7,050 bases of DNA, taken from Microbacteriaceae bacterium UBA6152. GTDB taxonomy: Bacteria > Actinomycetota > Actinomycetes > Actinomycetales > Microbacteriaceae. Location of the stretch: positions 1 through 7,050 of the forward strand of contig DIUS01000133.1 of assembly GCA_002423075.1 (NCBI GenBank), written 5' to 3'. Both the position numbers and the translations under genes were made by a program. Shown here one piece after another: positions 5,074 through 7,050 of the stretch (position 1 is the first letter of the stretch; every line of letters begins with the position of its first letter). The notes beneath the pieces were generated by a model that was not told where the DNA came from, did no database searches, and saw only the letters and a list, made by a program, of their open reading frames with translations.

Positions 5074-6315
5074 CTAGAAGTCGACGCGGGGGTCATAACC
5101 CCCGTCGCGCAGCGCCCCCAGCACCTGGTCGGCGTGCTCGGGCCCGCGGGTCTCGATGTGCAGTTCGAGCTCGACCTGGCTGATGGCGAGGCCTGTGCCA
5201 TGACGCGTGTGCAGCACCTCGACGACGTTGGCGTTCTGGTCGGCGATGATCTCTGAGGTGCGGGCGAGCTGGCCAGGGCGGTCGGGTAGCGGGATGCGCA
5301 GCTTGAGGTAGCGCTCTGAGGCGGCGAGCCCGTGCGAGATGACGCGCTCCATGATGAGCGGGTCGATGTTGCCGCCCGAGAGCACGACGACGGTCTCGCC
5401 AGAAGCCTTCACCGCCCCCGTCATGATCGCGGCGACACCGACGGCGCCCGCGGGCTCGACGACGAGCTTGGCGCGCTCAAGCAGCACGAGCATGGCCTTC
5501 GCGATCGCGTCATCGTCGACCGTGACGACCTCGTCGACCGCGTCGTGGATGATCGCGAAGTTCAACGTGCCCGGCTTCGACACGGCAATGCCGTCAGCGA
5601 TGGTCGGGCTGATCGAGATCTCGGTCGGCTCGCCGGCCGCGAGCGAGATCGGGTAGGGCGCCGCGTTCGCGGCCTGCACGCCGATGACCCTGATCTCGCG
5701 GCCCTGCAGGGCCGCGCGCCGCTTCATGACACTCGCAACACCCGAGATGAGTCCGCCGCCGCCAATCGGCACGATGATCGTCTGAAGGTCGGGCACCTGA
5801 TCGAGAATCTCGAGGCCCAGCGTGCCCTGCCCCGCGATGACGTCGGCATGATCGAAGGGCGGAATGTAGACGGCTCCTGTGCGGTCGGCGAACTCTTGCG
5901 CAGCGCGAAGCGGCTCGGCGACCGTGTGCCCGCGCAGCACCACCTCGGCGCCGTAGGCCCGTGTGGCCTGCAGCTTGGGCAAGGCGACACCGATGGGCAT
6001 GAAGATCGTCGCGGGAATACCGAGCTCGCGGGCCGCGAACGCCACGCCCTGAGCGTGGTTGCCGGCGCTCGCGGCGACGACGCCACGCGCTTTCTCCTCG
6101 TCAGAGAGTTGCGACATGCGGTTGTAGGCGCCGCGAATCTTGTATGACCCGGTGCGTTGCAGGTTCTCGCACTTGAGGTGCACCGAGGTGCCGAGCAGCT
6201 CGCTCAAATAACGCGAGGTCTCCATCGGTGTGATCTCGGCCACACGGCTGACGACGACGCGGGCGGCCTCGACCTCGGCGAGGCTCGGGCCCGCGAGCGT
6301 GAGTGGTACAGACAT
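5074..6315 (-). CDS. ilvA: Threonine ammonia-lyase with C-terminal ACT domain
   Basis: This PLP enzyme deaminates L-threonine to 2-oxobutanoate, the first committed step to isoleucine. The 413-residue protein has the fold-type II core: TGSYKIRGA with Schiff-base K59, SAGNHAQG at 83-90, the phosphate loop GGGG at 185-188, VEPAGAV at 286-292 and SGGN at 313-316. Residues ~336-413 form a single ACT regulatory domain (LPDRPGQLARTSEIIADQNANV begins it). This is the one-ACT, ~400-residue form, shorter than the ~514-residue E. coli IlvA with two regulatory modules. Sensitivity to isoleucine cannot be read from sequence. ATG 6315 has no Shine-Dalgarno; TAGACT ends 7 bases before it, so it is probably leaderless. 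Its last codons are duplicated beyond its stop (5018-5039). Serine deaminase activity is a possible side reaction for this family. Confidence 0.96.
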   Translation of the reverse strand: MSVPLTLAGPSLAEVEAARVVVSRVAEITPMETSRYLSELLGTSVHLKCENLQRTGSYKIRGAYNRMSQLSDEEKARGVVAASAGNHAQGVAFAARELGIPATIFMPIGVALPKLQATRAYGAEVVLRGHTVAEPLRAAQEFADRTGAVYIPPFDHADVIAGQGTLGLEILDQVPDLQTIIVPIGGGGLISGVASVMKRRAALQGREIRVIGVQAANAAPYPISLAAGEPTEISISPTIADGIAVSKPGTLNFAIIHDAVDEVVTVDDDAIAKAMLVLLERAKLVVEPAGAVGVAAIMTGAVKASGETVVVLSGGNIDPLIMERVISHGLAASERYLKLRIPLPDRPGQLARTSEIIADQNANVVEVLHTRHGTGLAISQVELELHIETRGPEHADQVLGALRDGGYDPRVDF

Positions 6316-6322
6316 GCGCGTC

Positions 6323-6351
6323 AGTCTACGAGCCTGCAGCCCGACCGTCTG
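6323..6351 (-). promoter_or_regulatory. Predicted ilvA promoter (leaderless)
   Basis: On the minus strand TAGACT (6328-6323) is the -10, followed by 7 bases to the ATG at 6315. At a 17-base spacer the -35 position reads CAGACG (6351-6346), sharing the central GAC of TTGACA. No ribosome site precedes the ATG. No leader long enough for an attenuator or riboswitch would exist. Confidence 0.45.
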
Positions 6352-6420
6352 CCGTGAGCGGCCGTGGCGCGGTGAAGGATGCCCGCAGCGGCATGGGCCG
6401 AGGGCACGACGAACGTCGGC

Positions 6421-7050
6421 TCAAGCCTGTGCCACGGCCACCGGCTGGCCAGTGAGGCGAACGTGCACGGCCTCCCCCGGCACCGGATGATGGCCTACGT
6501 CGTGCTGCACCGTCAGCTCTATCCCATCGTCGAGCCGAACGCGGGTGCGACGCAGTGAGCCCAAGAAGGACGTGGTGAGAACGACCGCCGACCGAGCATC
6601 CCGATCGCCGGAGTCGGCGAAGACAACATCTTCGGGCCGCACCAGAGCGTGAACGTTGCCCGACGGAGCGTCAGCATCGATGAGGGGCAGACGCTGCGTG
6701 CCCACCACGACTTCGCCGTCCGCCACTTGTCCCGGCAGGCGGTTGCTCAGGCCGACGAAGTCAGCGACGAAGGCGCTTTCGGGTCGCGCATACAACTCTT
6801 CGGGCGTGCCGATCTGCTCGATGCGCCCCGCCCGCATCACGGCGACGCGGTCGGCGACAGCGAGCGCCTCTTCTTGATCGTGCGTGACGAACACTGTGGT
6901 GATGCCAAGCTCGGTCTGAATCACCCTGATTTGCTCGCGCAGCTGCACGCGCACCTTGGCATCGAGTGCGCTGAGGGGCTCATCGAGTAGCAGCACGCGC
7001 GGGCGAGTGACGAGAGCGCGGGCGAGAGCGACGCGCTGCTGCTGGCCGCC
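6421..7050 (-). CDS. ABC transporter ATP-binding protein, 3' part (PotA/FbpC-like with TOBE domain)
   Basis: The last 209 codons are visible; the N-terminus with Walker A lies beyond the right edge. The visible part opens with the ABC signature tail GGQQQRVALARAL, then Walker B VLLLDEP, the D-loop SALD and the switch histidine in VFVTHD, followed by DRVAVMRAGRIEQIGTP, the usual end of the nucleotide-binding domain. Residues after AFVADFVGLSNRL form a C-terminal TOBE-type beta domain (VRPEDVVF; final TVQHDVGHHPVPGEAVHVRL). This build belongs to importers of polyamines, iron, phosphonates, sulfate or sugars, and works as a dimer with two permeases and a binding protein. The substrate cannot be told from this half. 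Partner genes would be expected upstream, off the right edge. The stop at 6421 is 105 bases from the ilvA start, with no clear terminator between. Confidence 0.93.
   Translation of the reverse strand, partial: GGQQQRVALARALVTRPRVLLLDEPLSALDAKVRVQLREQIRVIQTELGITTVFVTHDQEEALAVADRVAVMRAGRIEQIGTPEELYARPESAFVADFVGLSNRLPGQVADGEVVVGTQRLPLIDADAPSGNVHALVRPEDVVFADSGDRDARSAVVLTTSFLGSLRRTRVRLDDGIELTVQHDVGHHPVPGEAVHVRLTGQPVAVAQA

Larger units (their letters stand above)
5018..5094. repeat. 22-base direct repeat duplicating the end of ilvA (copies 5018-5039 and 5073-5094)
   Basis: The 22 bases at 5018-5039 recur without mismatch at 5073-5094, a period of 55 bases. The right copy holds the last codons and stop of ilvA. 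The left copy, read on the minus strand from 5045 to 5019, also encodes GYDPRVDF plus a TAG stop, with two synonymous changes (TAC for TAT, GGG for GGT). The left copy lies outside ilvA, in a different frame, and its stop shares the CTAG at 5019-5022 with the greA stop. It is a relic or scar of a tandem duplication of the ilvA 3' end. Confidence 0.85.

Noticed and set aside
5019..5201. Minus-strand open frame ending in GYDPRVDF
   Set aside because: It is the duplicated ilvA tail joined to an out-of-frame reading of the real ilvA 3' end; it has no ribosome site and no domain. It is kept only as a repeat.
5332..6147. Long plus-strand open frame opposite ilvA
   Set aside because: Its composition is that of an antisense shadow and it has no recognisable motif, while ilvA is unmistakable on the other strand.
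6379..6394. Hairpin ATGCC/GGCAT between ilvA and the ABC-transporter gene as a terminator
   Set aside because: It has only a 5-bp stem, lies 27 bases past the stop and has no T-run; it is too weak to annotate.
1..7050. tRNA, rRNA, CRISPR, insertion sequence or att site
   Set aside because: No repeats, cloverleaf arms, transposase motifs or integrase were seen anywhere in the window.

Overview
The window looks like chromosomal DNA from a high-GC actinobacterium, most likely a member of the Microbacteriaceae or a close relative. The reasons are the strongly GC-biased third codon positions, frequent GTG starts, several genes whose start codon sits 6-7 bases after a TAnnnT -10 element (a leaderless arrangement common in actinobacteria), and a gene block I recognise as typical of actinobacteria. 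No mobile element, CRISPR array, tRNA or rRNA is visible. This is a core housekeeping region, not an accessory island.

Layout from left to right: (1) the 5' part of a PIN-PhoH (PhoH2-type) RNA-processing ATPase gene on the minus strand, running off the left edge. (2) A two-gene minus-strand operon, transcribed from right to left: a short-chain cis-prenyltransferase (isoprenyl transferase, similar to M. tuberculosis Rv1086), then a class V PLP-dependent aminotransferase-like enzyme that starts 7 bases after the prenyltransferase stop. (3) A divergent trhA/hemolysin III-family membrane protein on the plus strand. (4) A small membrane protein on the minus strand whose 3' end overlaps that of trhA by 57 bases. 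(5) A plus-strand DUF4307 membrane protein, then greA behind a very strong 28-base palindromic hairpin. (6) Convergent to greA, the biosynthetic/catabolic threonine ammonia-lyase ilvA on the minus strand. (7) The 3' part of an ABC-transporter ATPase gene on the minus strand, running off the right edge.

The order and strands of greA, DUF4307, small membrane protein, hemolysin III and isoprenyl transferase match, as I remember it, the M. tuberculosis segment Rv1080c-Rv1086, but without mca (Rv1082) and Rv1084. The genes are joined by conserved neighbourhood rather than by one pathway: transcription fidelity (GreA), RNA turnover (PhoH), lipid-carrier synthesis (isoprenyl transferase), membrane homeostasis (TrhA) and isoleucine synthesis (IlvA).

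No new multi-gene system is visible. The points most worth a second look are the duplicated end of ilvA in the greA/ilvA junction, the promoter-hairpin-Shine-Dalgarno arrangement in the greA leader, the apparent loss of mca from the conserved block, and two dyad-symmetric sequences in the divergent intergenic regions.
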